From NCBI RefSeq assembly GCF_000826085.1, contig NZ_CCYM01000003.1, forward strand, positions 1,493,178 to 1,557,177: a DNA stretch of 64,000 nucleotides. Reading direction: 5' to 3'. The translations under genes and the position numbers were made by a program. The notes beneath the pieces are model-generated. The model was given only the letters and a program-made list of their open reading frames with translations, was not told where the DNA came from and searched no databases. Source of the DNA: Nigerium massiliense (GTDB lineage: Bacteria > Actinomycetota > Actinomycetes > Propionibacteriales > Propionibacteriaceae). Of this stretch, positions 1 through 8,399 are shown one piece after another; position 1 is the first letter of the stretch, and the number at the start of each line of letters is the position of its first letter.

Positions 1-87
1 GCGCGCCCGGTCCGTGGCGCGACCGGGCGGCCCGCCGCGCGCCCCTGGACCGCGATCACGACGTTTCGGCGGCGCCCTGTTTACACT

Positions 88-402
88 GTGCGGGTGATCT
101 TCAAGCGTGTGGGCGAGGGACGACCGTATCCGGAGCATGGCTACGTGCAGAAGCAGTGGGCGGCGATCGCCCCGCAGCAGGTGCAGCTCGACCAACTCGT
201 CACCACCAAGCGCACGCTCGACCTCGACGCCCTCCTCGAAGAGGACTCCACGTTCTTCGGCGACCTGTTCGCGCACGTCGTCTCGTGGCGCGGGGACCTC
301 TACCTCGAGGACGGCCTGCACCGCGCCCTGCGCGCCGCGCTGCAGCAGCGCCAGACGGTCCACGCCCGCGTCCTCGAGCTCCCCGATGAGCAGCAGAGCT
401 GA
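88..402 (+). CDS. Small ParB-fold-like protein upstream of a LytR_C protein
   Basis: This is a 104-residue cytoplasmic protein with no membrane segment. Residues about 35-100 read like a ParB/sulfiredoxin-type fold: a run of D/L-rich helices, then LYLEDGLHRALRAAL, which resembles the G-x-HR-x-x-A helix of ParB-like nucleases. The start is GTG, with a TACACT hexamer immediately upstream, so translation may be nearly leaderless. I see no Shine-Dalgarno (SD) sequence. It lies 41 bases upstream of the LytR_C gene on the same strand, so the two are probably co-transcribed. Database names for relatives vary and include VapB-like antitoxin. I see no partner toxin here, so I do not adopt that name. 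The function is unknown. Confidence 0.75.
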   Translation: MRVIFKRVGEGRPYPEHGYVQKQWAAIAPQQVQLDQLVTTKRTLDLDALLEEDSTFFGDLFAHVVSWRGDLYLEDGLHRALRAALQQRQTVHARVLELPDEQQS

Positions 403-443
403 CCGGGCACGACGATGAAGCGGGCGAGGGAAGGCGGGGCCGC

Positions 444-971
444 ATGAGCGCACGCAAGGTCTGGGTGGCGGTGAAGACGCCGCTGACCATGCTGCTGCTT
501 CTCGCCTTCGTCGTGTTCGCCGCGATGTGGGGGTGGAAGGCCGCCAACACCCCGACCCCGCCGCGTCCACCGGAGCCGTGCGTCGTCCAGAGCATCGGGC
601 CGCGCTTCAAGCCCGACCACGCCGTCCTGCGGGTCTACAACAGCACCCAGCAGAACGGCCTGGCCAAGCGGGTGGCGACGATCCTGCGCGCGGACGGCTT
701 CCGCGTGATCCGTATCGCCAACACCCAGCCGGTGACCCAGGGCGTCCAGATCGTCGGCGTCGCCGCGAACTCCCCCGAGGTCGTCCTCGTCCGCTCGTAC
801 TTCCCGGGCGCGAAGTTCACCGCCGACCCGAACAAGGCCGACCACACCGTCGACATCACCGTCGGCAACGGCTTCAAGAGCGTCGCGCCCGATCCCCTGA
901 CGTCCGTCCCCGTGAAGGGCGGCAAGGCCTGCATCCCGCGTATCCAGGCCGGCCAAGAAGCCGAGGCGTAA
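444..971 (+). CDS. LytR_C-domain membrane protein
   Basis: The protein has 175 residues. One hydrophobic segment at about residues 13-33 anchors it. A proline-rich linker follows, and then a LytR C-terminal-type domain at about 60-125 with the expected V-x-N-S-T...GLAKRV...GF-x-V pattern (RVYNSTQQNGLAKRVATIL). In actinobacteria this domain occurs alone in envelope proteins and at the end of LytR-CpsA-Psr ligases. This copy has no catalytic LCP domain, so an accessory cell-envelope role is the reasonable inference. An SD-like GAAGG lies about 10 bases upstream of the ATG. The C-terminal 40 residues are not recognised. The next gene is convergent. Confidence 0.85.
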   Translation: MSARKVWVAVKTPLTMLLLLAFVVFAAMWGWKAANTPTPPRPPEPCVVQSIGPRFKPDHAVLRVYNSTQQNGLAKRVATILRADGFRVIRIANTQPVTQGVQIVGVAANSPEVVLVRSYFPGAKFTADPNKADHTVDITVGNGFKSVAPDPLTSVPVKGGKACIPRIQAGQEAEA

Positions 972-1013
972 GAGGACGCTCGCTGCCCGGCGGCCGGGAC
1001 AGTCGCCCGACGG

Positions 1014-2531
1014 TCACCTCCCTGGGTCGGCGTCCCGCCGCTGCGGACTCTTCGTCGGCAGCCAGGACGCGAGGCGTCCGTGCTCGCTGACCTGCTTGAA
1101 CCGTTCCTCCACGGCCGTACGCAGCCTCGACGGCACCACGATCATCAGCTCGTCGCCGACCAGGATGCGGTCGTGGCTCTCGACGCTGCGGGGCTGGCCG
1201 TTGCGGATGAGGACGGCCACCATCGTGAGCGGCGGCAGGCGCAACTCCTGCACCGTGACGCCCTGCAGCTTCGATTCCTTCGGCACCCGGATCTGCATGA
1301 AGTCGGCCTGGATCTTGTCCAGGGGCGCGACCTCGACCTCGATGTCGACCGGGTCGTCCCCCGAGGAGACGCCCAGCAGCCGCGCCACGAACTGAAGCGA
1401 CGGAGCCTGCACGACCGTGTAGACGATGACCAGCACGAGGACGGCGTCGAACAGCCCGGCCGATTCCGGGATCCCCGCCGCCAACGGGACGGTCGCCATG
1501 ATGATCGGCACCGCGCCGCGCAGGCCGGCCCACGAGATGAACGCCATCTCGCGCAACGGCAGCCGGAACCACACCGCGCACACGAACACCGACACCGGCC
1601 GAGCGACCAGCGTCAGGAAGGCGCCGACGACGAGGCCCTCGACGAGGAACGGCGTGGTGATGCGGAACGGGTTGGACAGCATGCCGAGCATCACGAACAG
1701 GCCGATCTGCGCGATCCAGCCGATGCCCTCGGCGAACGACTTGGTCGCCTGCCGATGCGCCAGCCCGGAGTTGCCCAGGACCACCGCGCAGACGTAGACC
1801 GCGGCGAACCCGGAGACGTGCACGAGGACGCCGAGCCCGTAGGACAGCACGATGAAGCCCATGACGGCCAGCACGAACAACCCGGACGCCGGGAAGGCGA
1901 CGCGCTTGAGCAGCCAGGCGGCGGCGAAGCCGATCCCCAGGCCCAGCACGATGCCGCCCGCGAGCTCGACCAGGACGAGCGCGGCGATGGCGACCGGGCC
2001 ACCCTCGGGCAGCGAACCGGCGGCCCACGCCGTCGCCATCCCCACCAGCAGCACGATGGGGGCGTCGTTGAGGCCGGACTCCCCCTCCAGCGTGGAGCGG
2101 ATGTGCGCAGGCAACGGCACCGACCGCATCACGGCGAAGATGGCGGCCGAGTCGGTCGGCGCGGTGACGGCGCCGAGCAGCACGGCCTGAGCCCAGGACA
2201 GGCTGAACACGTAGTGGGCGAAGGCGGCGACGAGCCCGACGGAGACCACCACGCCGAGGGTGGCGAGCAGCCCGGCGAGGCGCAGCGAACCGCGGATGTC
2301 CTCCCAGCGGGTCGCGAGGCCCCCCTCGCCCAGGATGAACACCAGCGCCGCGAACCCCAACGCGTGCGCGAGATCGGGGTCGCTGAAGTGCAGCCCGAAC
2401 GGGTCGAGCGCCATGCCCACGCCGAGGAAGAGGAGCAGCGACGGAAGTCCCAGCCTGGACCCCACCCGCGACGACATGACCGCCACCAACAGCACCGCGG
2501 CACCGATCAGCATCACGAGGTCCAGCGACAC
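1014..2531 (-). CDS. K+/H+ (CPA-type) antiporter with C-terminal TrkA_C domain
   Basis: This inner-membrane monovalent cation/proton antiporter has about 505 residues. The first ~385 residues form roughly 12 hydrophobic helices of the Na+/H+ exchanger fold, including the conserved acidic pair region SGLNDAPIV. Residues about 400-480 form a soluble TrkA_C (RCK-C) regulatory domain (KESKLQGVTVQEL...VGDELMIVV). This architecture matches the NhaP2/CvrA potassium/proton antiporters. I chose the GTG at 2531 because AAGGAG lies six bases upstream. An earlier GTG at 2555 has no SD. The gene is transcribed away from the lipoprotein gene, and the two share the upstream region. TrkA_C domains often sense nucleotides, but which ligand applies here cannot be seen. 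Confidence 0.88.
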   Translation of the reverse strand: MSLDLVMLIGAAVLLVAVMSSRVGSRLGLPSLLLFLGVGMALDPFGLHFSDPDLAHALGFAALVFILGEGGLATRWEDIRGSLRLAGLLATLGVVVSVGLVAAFAHYVFSLSWAQAVLLGAVTAPTDSAAIFAVMRSVPLPAHIRSTLEGESGLNDAPIVLLVGMATAWAAGSLPEGGPVAIAALVLVELAGGIVLGLGIGFAAAWLLKRVAFPASGLFVLAVMGFIVLSYGLGVLVHVSGFAAVYVCAVVLGNSGLAHRQATKSFAEGIGWIAQIGLFVMLGMLSNPFRITTPFLVEGLVVGAFLTLVARPVSVFVCAVWFRLPLREMAFISWAGLRGAVPIIMATVPLAAGIPESAGLFDAVLVLVIVYTVVQAPSLQFVARLLGVSSGDDPVDIEVEVAPLDKIQADFMQIRVPKESKLQGVTVQELRLPPLTMVAVLIRNGQPRSVESHDRILVGDELMIVVPSRLRTAVEERFKQVSEHGRLASWLPTKSPQRRDADPGR

Positions 2532-2827
2532 GGGCGGCTCCTTCCGGTGCGTCACATCCTATGGGGAGCGCCCCGGGGCGGCAGGCTGTTTGCGGGACGC
2601 GCGTCCCGTCCGGGTGACACCGCCGCCAAGTTTGAGACACTTGTATCGCAAAAGTTGCACACTGGCCCGCCGGCCAGGGAACATTGGTCCTGCCCGCTGG
2701 TCTACACCGCGCGGCGCGTCCGCGATGGCCTGGAGTGGGAGGGATCTTCAGGCCGTCGCGGATGTCTTTTCTACCGACTTCCGCCCACCGCGCACCCGGG
2801 ACGCGCCCTTCGGGCAGACTGCCCCGT
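2532..2827. promoter_or_regulatory. Divergent intergenic region (antiporter / lipoprotein)
   Basis: This is 296 bases between two divergent genes. It contains a perfect 16-base palindrome (CGGGACGCGCGTCCCG, 2593-2608) and a GC-rich tract. On the minus strand TAGGAT lies about 10 bases before the alternative GTG at 2555 and could be a -10 box. Potassium transporter genes in actinobacteria sometimes carry a ydaO riboswitch. I could not match its conserved blocks here, so I do not call one. Confidence 0.35.
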
Positions 2828-3424
2828 ATGACAGGCACGACCCATCGCATCATCGTCGCCGGCGCCTCGCTGCTGCTGACCGGCGCCCTCGCCGCCTGCA
2901 CGGCGCAGACCTCGGGACCGTCGACGGCGCCGAGCACGCCCGCGGCCGCCTCCGAACCGGCCGCCAGCGCGTCCCCGACGCCGAGCGCCGCCCCGGCCCC
3001 CGCCCACGGCGGCGCCCCGCAGGGCGCCCGCGACGGCGCCGCCCTCTCCGAGAAGAAGCAATCCGGTCGCGCGGTCAAGCTCCAGCACAACGACGATGGA
3101 ACCTGGACGATCGACGTGGTGAAGTCCGGAAGCAACGCGGTCGACTCGGTCAAGGTGAGCGGCGACGGCGCGCAGGTGACCGGGGCCGCCAAGGCCCCCG
3201 ACCTCAGCGGCGACACCCTCACTCAGTTCACCCAGGCGCGCGCCAACGTCTCGGACGCCGTGGCCGCGGCGATCCAGGAGGTGCCCGGTGGGGTCGACAG
3301 CGTCACGCTGACCAGCCACAAGAACGCCCCCGCCTACGATGTGACGATGTTCGCCGGCGGGGGTACCGACCAGCGCCACGTGTACGTCAACGCCGTCAAC
3401 GGGTCGTTCATGGAGACGGCCTAG
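2828..3424 (+). CDS. Secreted lipoprotein, function unknown
   Basis: The protein has 198 residues. It starts at the ATG followed by T-G-T-T-H-R. Residues 8-23 are hydrophobic and end in the lipobox L-A-A-C, so Cys is the lipidated residue. A long Ala/Pro/Ser/Thr-rich linker (about 30-65) follows, typical of actinobacterial surface lipoproteins. The rest is a compact soluble domain with two similar halves: a beta-rich stretch (TIDVVKSGSNAVDSVKV), then a helix and strand segment resembling a PepSY-like fold (VAAAIQEVPGGVDSVTL...YDVTMF...VYVNAVNGSF). The PepSY assignment is an inference from pattern only. No clear operon partner is present. Confidence 0.75.
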   Translation: MTGTTHRIIVAGASLLLTGALAACTAQTSGPSTAPSTPAAASEPAASASPTPSAAPAPAHGGAPQGARDGAALSEKKQSGRAVKLQHNDDGTWTIDVVKSGSNAVDSVKVSGDGAQVTGAAKAPDLSGDTLTQFTQARANVSDAVAAAIQEVPGGVDSVTLTSHKNAPAYDVTMFAGGGTDQRHVYVNAVNGSFMETA

Positions 3425-3576
3425 GTCCGCGTCCGGCGCCTGTGCCCTCCCGGCGATGCACAAGCCTCGCTCACGTCGCCGGATGCGTCCCGCCGGCGTC
3501 GCGCCCCGCGGCAACACCCCGCGCGGCGCGGGCTCGGGTGAGGCCCGATGAGGGGCGAGCCAGTAACGTCTACGGG

Positions 3577-5463
3577 GTGAACAACGAGAACCCCGCCCCC
3601 GAGGACGCCCCGATCGACGAGGTTGCCCCCGCTGAGGCGGTGCCGACGGCCGACGCGACGCCCGAATCCCCCGCCTCCACGGCGACTGAACCGCCCGCTG
3701 GCCAGGCATCGGAGTCGGAGGACGACGGCCCGTCCTTCGCCGACCTCATCTCCGACGAGCGGCTGCTCAAGGCCGTCCGCGACGTCGGCTATGAGAAGCC
3801 GAGCCCGATCCAGGCCGCGACCATCCCCGCGCTGCTGGAGGGCCGCGACGTCGTCGGGCTCGCCCAGACCGGCACCGGCAAGACAGCCGCGTTCGCGCTG
3901 CCCCTGCTGCAGCGGCTCGACCCCAAACAGAAGACTCCGCAGGCGCTCATCCTCGAGCCGACCCGCGAGCTCGCTCTGCAGGTCTGCGAGGCGCTGGAGA
4001 AGTACTCCGCGCGACTGCCCGGCATCCACGTGCTGCCGGTCTACGGCGGCCAGGGCTACGGCGTTCAGCTCAGCGCGCTGCGCCGCGGCGTCCACGTGGT
4101 CGTCGGCACGCCCGGACGCATCATGGACCACCTGGAGCGCGGCACCCTCGACCTGACCGGGCTGCGCATGCTGGTGCTCGACGAGGCCGACGAGATGCTC
4201 AACATGGGCTTCGCCGAGGACGTCGAGACGATCCTGGCCGATACCCCCGCCGAGAAGCAGGCCGCGCTGTTCTCGGCGACGATGCCTCGCCAGATCCGCC
4301 GGCTCGCGGAGAGCTACCTCACCGATCCGGTCGAGGTGAACGTCAAGGGCAAGACCGCGACGGCGCCGAACGTGCGGCACCGCTACCTGATCGTGTCCTA
4401 CCCGCAGAAGGTGGACGCCCTGACCCGCATCCTCGAGGTGGAGAACTTCGAGGGGATGATCGTGTTCGTCCGCACGAAGACCGAGACGGAGACCCTCGCC
4501 GAGAAGCTGCGGGCGCGCGGATTCTCCGCCGCGGCGATCAACGGCGACGTCAACCAGGCCCAGCGCGAGAGGACGATCGGGCAGCTGAAGTCGGCCAAGC
4601 TCGACATCCTCGTCGCCACGGACGTCGCCGCCCGCGGCCTGGACGTCGACCGCATCAGCCACGTCGTCAACTACGACATCCCCACCGACACCGAGTCGTA
4701 CGTGCACCGCATCGGGCGCACCGGCCGCGCCGGACGCAGCGGCGAGGCGATCTCGTTCGTCACCCCGCGCGAGCGGCACCTGCTGCGCTCGATCGAGAAG
4801 GCGACCCGACAGACGCTGGAGCAGATGCCCCTGCCGACCGTCGAGGACGTCAACGCGACCCGTCTCAACCGCTTCGACGACGCGATCACCGCGGCGCTGG
4901 CCGACGACCGGCTCGGCTTCTTCCGCGACGTCGTGGAGCACTACGTCAACGAGTTCAACGTCCCCGAACTGGACGTCGCCGGCGCGCTGGCGACGGTGCT
5001 GCAGGGCGACGCCCCCATGCTGCTGGAGCCCGACCCCGAGCCGCGCAGCCGGGACCGCTTCAAGGACTCCGACCGCGCTCGCGGCGAGAGCGGACGCGAA
5101 CCGCGCAATCGCCGCACCGGTGGCCCGATGGCGACCTACCGCATCGCGGTCGGCCGTCGCCACAAGGTGCAGCCCCGGCAGATCGTCGGCGCGCTGGCGA
5201 ACGAGGGTGGCCTCGCCCGCGAGGACTTCGGGCACATCGACATCCGCGGGGACTTCTCGCTGGTGGAGCTGCCCGCCTCGCTCCCCCAGCAGGTCTGGGA
5301 CGCGCTGCGCTCCACCCGCATCTCGGGCAAGTTGATCGAGCTGCGGCCGGACAAGGGCGGACGCTTCGATTCGGACAGGGGCGGTCGGTTCGACAAGGGC
5401 GGCCGCTTCGACGGACCGAAGGGGTACGGCAAGAAGGACAGGAAGTTCAAGAAGAAGTTCTAG
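3577..5463 (+). CDS. deaD: DEAD-box ATP-dependent RNA helicase (CsdA/DeaD type)
   Basis: This cytoplasmic RNA helicase has 628 residues. It opens with an acidic Ala/Pro-rich tail (1-50). The helicase core follows: Q-motif near 72-80, Walker A AQTGTGKT (about 96-103), PTRELA, DEAD at about 203-206, SAT near 231, and HRIGRTGRAGR in the second RecA domain. Residues about 520-590 resemble the DbpA/CsdA RNA-binding domain, preceded by an Arg-rich spacer. The C-terminus carries three GGRFD repeats and a Lys-rich end (KKDRKFKKKF), a basic tail expected to bind RNA. I chose the GTG at 3577, followed by Asn-Asn-Glu-Asn, because upstream codons in the frame are not protein-like. Likely roles are ribosome assembly and cold-stress RNA remodelling, from family knowledge. 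Confidence 0.93.
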   Translation: MNNENPAPEDAPIDEVAPAEAVPTADATPESPASTATEPPAGQASESEDDGPSFADLISDERLLKAVRDVGYEKPSPIQAATIPALLEGRDVVGLAQTGTGKTAAFALPLLQRLDPKQKTPQALILEPTRELALQVCEALEKYSARLPGIHVLPVYGGQGYGVQLSALRRGVHVVVGTPGRIMDHLERGTLDLTGLRMLVLDEADEMLNMGFAEDVETILADTPAEKQAALFSATMPRQIRRLAESYLTDPVEVNVKGKTATAPNVRHRYLIVSYPQKVDALTRILEVENFEGMIVFVRTKTETETLAEKLRARGFSAAAINGDVNQAQRERTIGQLKSAKLDILVATDVAARGLDVDRISHVVNYDIPTDTESYVHRIGRTGRAGRSGEAISFVTPRERHLLRSIEKATRQTLEQMPLPTVEDVNATRLNRFDDAITAALADDRLGFFRDVVEHYVNEFNVPELDVAGALATVLQGDAPMLLEPDPEPRSRDRFKDSDRARGESGREPRNRRTGGPMATYRIAVGRRHKVQPRQIVGALANEGGLAREDFGHIDIRGDFSLVELPASLPQQVWDALRSTRISGKLIELRPDKGGRFDSDRGGRFDKGGRFDGPKGYGKKDRKFKKKF

Positions 5464-5542
5464 GGCGGCGTCCGTCCGGGGACGGCGCACGGCTCGGGAC
5501 GGCAAGCCAGGGCGAGGACGCAACGTCGCGTCTCGCGCGTGG

Positions 5543-5600
5543 TTCGAACCGACATCGCAGAAGTGACCGACAGCCGAGCGGCTGACGATGTCGGGTTCGA
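5543..5600. terminator. Inverted repeat between convergent genes
   Basis: TCGAACC-GACATCG at about 5544-5557 pairs with CGATGTCGGGTTCGA at 5586-5600, with one bulged base and a ~28-base loop. It sits between the convergent helicase and membrane-protein genes. There is no T-run, so it may be a bidirectional terminator or simply a protein-binding palindrome. Confidence 0.4.
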
Positions 5601-5643
5601 CGCCTGAGGCGCGACGGCATCCTCGTCGGAGCGGCTGGCCTGC

Positions 5644-6099
5644 TCAGGCGCGGCCGCGGCGCGCGTGCATCGGGAGCCAGACGCTCAGCGCCATGACGAC
5701 CATCGCGAGCGGGACGTGCACGGCCGCGAGCTGATCGGCGCCGTCGTCCGTGATGAGGCCACCGAGGTGGCCCACCCCCGCGAGGAGGACGGTCAGCAGG
5801 AGGGCGCCGATCCACAGCCCCCGCTGGGCCCGCAGCTTCCACAACGCCCACACGGTCGTGATGACGGCGAGCGCGATCACGGCCTTCGCGCCGGTGTCGT
5901 GCACCTGCACCCAGTACTCAGGCCGCGGGTCCTCGGCGAGGAACATCCCGGCCCAGAGGCCCTGGAGCATGATGCCGAGCGCGGTTAGCCCCGACAGGAC
6001 GCCGAAGACCCTGCGGGCGGCGGCGTCGGTAGCGCGGGGGTTTTCGGGACGGGAGACGGGATCTCCCGTGCGGGGGTCGGTCGCGGTGGTTTCAGCCAT
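5644..6099 (-). CDS. Four-helix membrane protein (DUF6220-like)
   Basis: The protein has 151 residues. A charged 27-residue N-terminus is followed by four hydrophobic helices at about 32-52, 70-90, 95-115 and 122-142. Histidines in helices (VHDTG, GHLGG, VHVPL) recall small heme-b or quinone-linked membrane proteins, but this is only a pattern resemblance. GGAGG lies eight bases upstream of the ATG. It is convergent with the helicase gene. The family resemblance is to DUF6220, whose function is not established. The gene stands alone. Confidence 0.75.
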   Translation of the reverse strand: MAETTATDPRTGDPVSRPENPRATDAAARRVFGVLSGLTALGIMLQGLWAGMFLAEDPRPEYWVQVHDTGAKAVIALAVITTVWALWKLRAQRGLWIGALLLTVLLAGVGHLGGLITDDGADQLAAVHVPLAMVVMALSVWLPMHARRGRA

Positions 6100-6362
6100 G
6101 GCGGGGCCTCCGATTCTCGATGTGCTTCTGTGCTGGCTGCTGCCCGGTCAGCGCGCTCGTTTCCCGGCCGTCGGCGGGGGTCCCCGGCTGAGCGGCGTGC
6201 GTGATGTGGCGCAACTCAGTCCTGACAACGAACTCGGTGACTCGGCGCGAGGCCAGGTCAGCCGATGTCACCAGTCTGCGTTCCGTAGGTAAGGGCACGG
6301 TAAGGATCGAGAACCCGCCAGCGGTGGGGATCGGCTTCGGTGAGGGCGGGCGTCCACGGAAA

Positions 6363-6406
6363 CGAAAAGGCCCCGTTTGGCGCTTGTACTGCGCGAAACG
6401 GGGCCT
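6363..6406 (-). terminator. Strong intrinsic terminator, minus strand
   Basis: Arms at 6368-6383 and 6391-6406 form a 16-base stem with one mismatch and a seven-base loop. Read on the minus strand, the stem is followed by TTTTCGTTT, a Rho-independent terminator. It would stop transcripts coming from the truncated gene at 6578-6694 before they reach the membrane-protein gene at 6099. Confidence 0.75.
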
Positions 6407-6577
6407 CGATCTGGCGGGCTGGCGACAGAAAGCCAGCCACCTGGCATGACGCGGCTCGCCTCGGTCTACGTTTCCCGGCAGTTGAGCTCGGATTTCCCGT
6501 GCCCATCTTCGGAGCGCAAGCTCCGGCATCGCGCGGGACCGGCAGCTCTGTAGATGGCGCCGCCGTCCTCGGCCGAA

Positions 6578-6694
6578 CTACCGCTGTCCCTTGAGCCAGT
6601 TCAAGACGCCGCGGGCGCCCGACACCATCTCAGTGGAGCCGCCCGTCTGTCCGTCGTCATCCTCATACAGGTAGTCGCACTTGATTCCGGGCTC
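6578..6694 (-). pseudogene. C-terminal fragment of an unidentified gene, cut by element A
   Basis: On the minus strand an open frame enters from the end of element A and stops at 6578. It encodes about 38 residues ending in acidic D/E-rich sequence, then MVSGARGVLNWLKGQR. The length to a strong terminator about 170 bases further on, and the abrupt junction at the IS terminal repeat, suggest this is the 3' end of a gene whose front was removed. I do not recognise the family. Confidence 0.4.
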
Positions 6695-6726
6695 GGGACT
6701 GCTGCACGATTGGTGACAGTTTGTAG

Positions 6727-7029
6727 TCACGCAGCCTGATCGGCTGTGCGAGTCATGGTGGTCTCGTACTCGATGGGCGTCAATCTGCCGAGGCGGTCTT
6801 GTCGACGGCGTCGGTGGTAGGTGCGTTCGATCCAGGTCACGATCGCGATCCGCAACTGTTCGCGGGTGGCCCAGCGGCGGGTGTTCAGGACGTTCTTTTG
6901 CAGTAGGGCGAAGAAGCTCTCCATGGCTGCGTTGTCGCCACAGGCACCGACTCTGCCCATCGACCCGACGAGCTGGTGGTCCTTGAGTCGTGTGACGAAT
7001 TTACGGCTGCGGAATTGAGATCCGCGATC
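6727..7029 (-). pseudogene. Element A transposase orfB, C-terminal half
   Basis: About 100 residues begin D-R-G-S-Q-F, which continues the catalytic H-S-D of the N-terminal half on the far side of element G. It contains the third acidic residue of the DDE triad (NAAMESFFALLQK) and the usual IS3 tail (WIERTYHRRRRQDRLGRLTP). It is separated from its own 5' half by 1370 bases, so it cannot be made as an intact transposase. Confidence 0.85.
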
Positions 7030-7064
7030 GGGCCCTACCCCCGGAACTTGGACACAGGGTGTGA

Positions 7065-7961
7065 TTACGCGGCGGTCGGCAGCGTAGCGGCCCGGCGGGC
7101 CTCGTAGGTGGACGGGGACAGGTAGCCGCACCAGGTGTGACGGCGGCGGGTGTTGTAGCGGACGAGCCACCTGAAGACCTGCCGGCGGCAGGTCAGCTCG
7201 TCTGTCCAGCAGGCGGCGTCCTGAAGGACCTCGCGCTTCATCGTGGCGTTGAACGACTCCGCGAGCGTGTTGTCGGCGGACGATCCGATGCCGCCCATGG
7301 ATTGGGTGACACCGAGCTTCCTGCACAGCTTGGCGTAGGCCTTGGAGCAGTAGACCGACCCGTGGTCGCTGTGGAAGATCGCGCCCTTGAGGCTGCCCCG
7401 GGTCGCGGCCGCTGCGTTGAGGGCGTCCTCCACGAGCTCGGTGCGCATGTGGTCGGCGATCGCCCAGCCGGCGAGCCGGCGTGAGTAGCAGTCGATCACG
7501 GTCGCCAGGTACAGGTTCGTCCCGTCGGCCAACGGCAGGTAGGTGATGTCCCCGACGTAGCGCCGGTTCGGGCGCTCGGCGGTGAAGTCCCGCTTGAGCA
7601 GATCCAAATACTTCTGCCCCGACGGCTCGGGGATCGTGGTCCGCACCCGCCGCTTCTTCGCGTAGCCACGGATGCCCTCGAGCCGCATCACCCTGGCCAC
7701 GCGCTTGTGGTTCACGCGCTCACCGGCAGGGGCGTTGTCGTTGAGCTCGGCGGTGATCCGCGGCGCCCCCTGGGTGTCGTCCTCGGCATGAACGGCCCTG
7801 ATCCGCGTCGCGAGCTCAGCATCTGCCCGGGCGCGCTCTGCGCGAGCGGGGGCGGCGTTGAGCCAGGCGTAGCAGGACGAGCGCTCGATCTCGACGAGCG
7901 CGCACAGTCGCTTCACCTCGAAGGTGGCGGAGTTGTCGGCGACGAACTGGAAGCGACTCAC
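7065..7961 (-). CDS. Element G copy 1 transposase, orfB (IS3 family)
   Basis: This DDE integrase-type transposase subunit has 298 residues. An N-terminal HTH_21-like segment (APRITAELN...RVARVMR) precedes the rve core with D in YVGDITYLPL, D in FHSDHGSVY and E in LAESFNATMKRE. The GTG start overlaps the orfA stop by four bases (GTGA), the usual IS3 arrangement, with the full protein normally made by frameshift or coupling. It differs from copy 2 at only a few visible residues: Cys for Tyr in SSCYAW, Asn for Tyr in ELNDNAPA, Thr for Ala in ADNTLAE, and Leu for Arg near the C-terminus. Confidence 0.92.
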   Translation of the reverse strand: MSRFQFVADNSATFEVKRLCALVEIERSSCYAWLNAAPARAERARADAELATRIRAVHAEDDTQGAPRITAELNDNAPAGERVNHKRVARVMRLEGIRGYAKKRRVRTTIPEPSGQKYLDLLKRDFTAERPNRRYVGDITYLPLADGTNLYLATVIDCYSRRLAGWAIADHMRTELVEDALNAAAATRGSLKGAIFHSDHGSVYCSKAYAKLCRKLGVTQSMGGIGSSADNTLAESFNATMKREVLQDAACWTDELTCRRQVFRWLVRYNTRRRHTWCGYLSPSTYEARRAATLPTAA

Positions 7962-8326
7962 CAGCGCGTCTCCCCGGCGAAACACTTGGCCGCCCGCTGG
8001 AGAATCTCCCGCTCGGTGGTGAGCTTGGTCGTCTCGGCACGTAGCGCCGCGTTCTCGGCCTCGAGTCGGGCGATCCTCTGCTCGGGCGCCTCACCCTCGG
8101 GTACCGCGGGGCTCGGCCCTGGAGGCTTGGACTGCAACGGGCTGGAGGTCAGCGTTCCGTCGGCGGCGGTCTTCTTGCCCGTCCCGTAGACCTCGAGCCA
8201 GCCCCGCAGCGTGCCGCGCACGATGCCGAGGTCCTCGGCGATGCCGCGGACCGTGGCGCCCGGGGTGGACTCGTACAAGTCGACGGCCTGACGACGAAAC
8301 TCCTCGGAGTAGTTCTTCCTGGCCAT
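7958..8326 (-). CDS. Element G copy 1 transposase, orfA
   Basis: This DNA-binding IS3 OrfA has 122 residues. Residues 1-50 form a helix-turn-helix (YSEEFRRQAVDLYES...VRGIAEDLGIVRGTLRGW). A variable linker follows, then a leucine-zipper-like coiled coil (EQRIARLEAENAALRAETTKL). The ATG at 8326 is preferred over an upstream ATG because the family begins M-A-R-K-N-Y. The only difference from copy 2 that I noticed is Cys for Tyr in AAKCFAGE. Confidence 0.9.
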   Translation of the reverse strand: MARKNYSEEFRRQAVDLYESTPGATVRGIAEDLGIVRGTLRGWLEVYGTGKKTAADGTLTSSPLQSKPPGPSPAVPEGEAPEQRIARLEAENAALRAETTKLTTEREILQRAAKCFAGETRW

Positions 8327-8399
8327 GGTTCTCGGATCATCTCGCTTCCCCAGCACCACGTGCTGGATTCAGCGTGTCCAAGAACCGGGGTCAGGCCCC

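Larger units (their letters stand above)
7030..8399 (-). mobile_element. IS3-family element G, copy 1 (1370 bp)
   Basis: The ends carry inverted repeats TGACCCCGGTTCTTGGACAC and TACCCCCGGAACTTGGACAC, each preceded by GGGGCC or GGGCCC. It is inserted in orfB of element A. The minus-strand sequence reads CACAG-CGAT-[element]-CGAT-CGCGG, a 4-base target duplication (3 bases if the last C belongs to the element). It carries overlapping orfA and orfB and looks intact. Copy 2, at 52924-54293, has the same length and is nearly identical. Confidence 0.9.

Noticed and set aside
88..402. VapB-type antitoxin
   Set aside because: No PIN-domain toxin or other toxin is adjacent. The sequence looks more like a ParB-fold protein.
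2532..2827. Possible ydaO (c-di-AMP) riboswitch before the K+/H+ antiporter
   Set aside because: The conserved blocks are not recognisable and the antiporter promoter appears to lie close to its start. Only a palindrome is supported.
874..3222. Very long minus-strand and plus-strand open frames (up to 782 residues) overlapping the antiporter and lipoprotein genes
   Set aside because: They are antisense or off-frame shadows caused by high GC third positions. They are Arg/Pro/Gly-rich without domains, while the overlapped frames have clear families.
5541..5600. TTCGAACC resembles a tRNA T-loop
   Set aside because: No acceptor, D or anticodon arms can be folded around it. It is one arm of an inverted repeat between convergent genes.
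6727..7326. A 199-residue minus-strand protein across the element A/G border
   Set aside because: Its first half is an off-frame reading of element G orfB. Only the part below 7030 is real transposase sequence.
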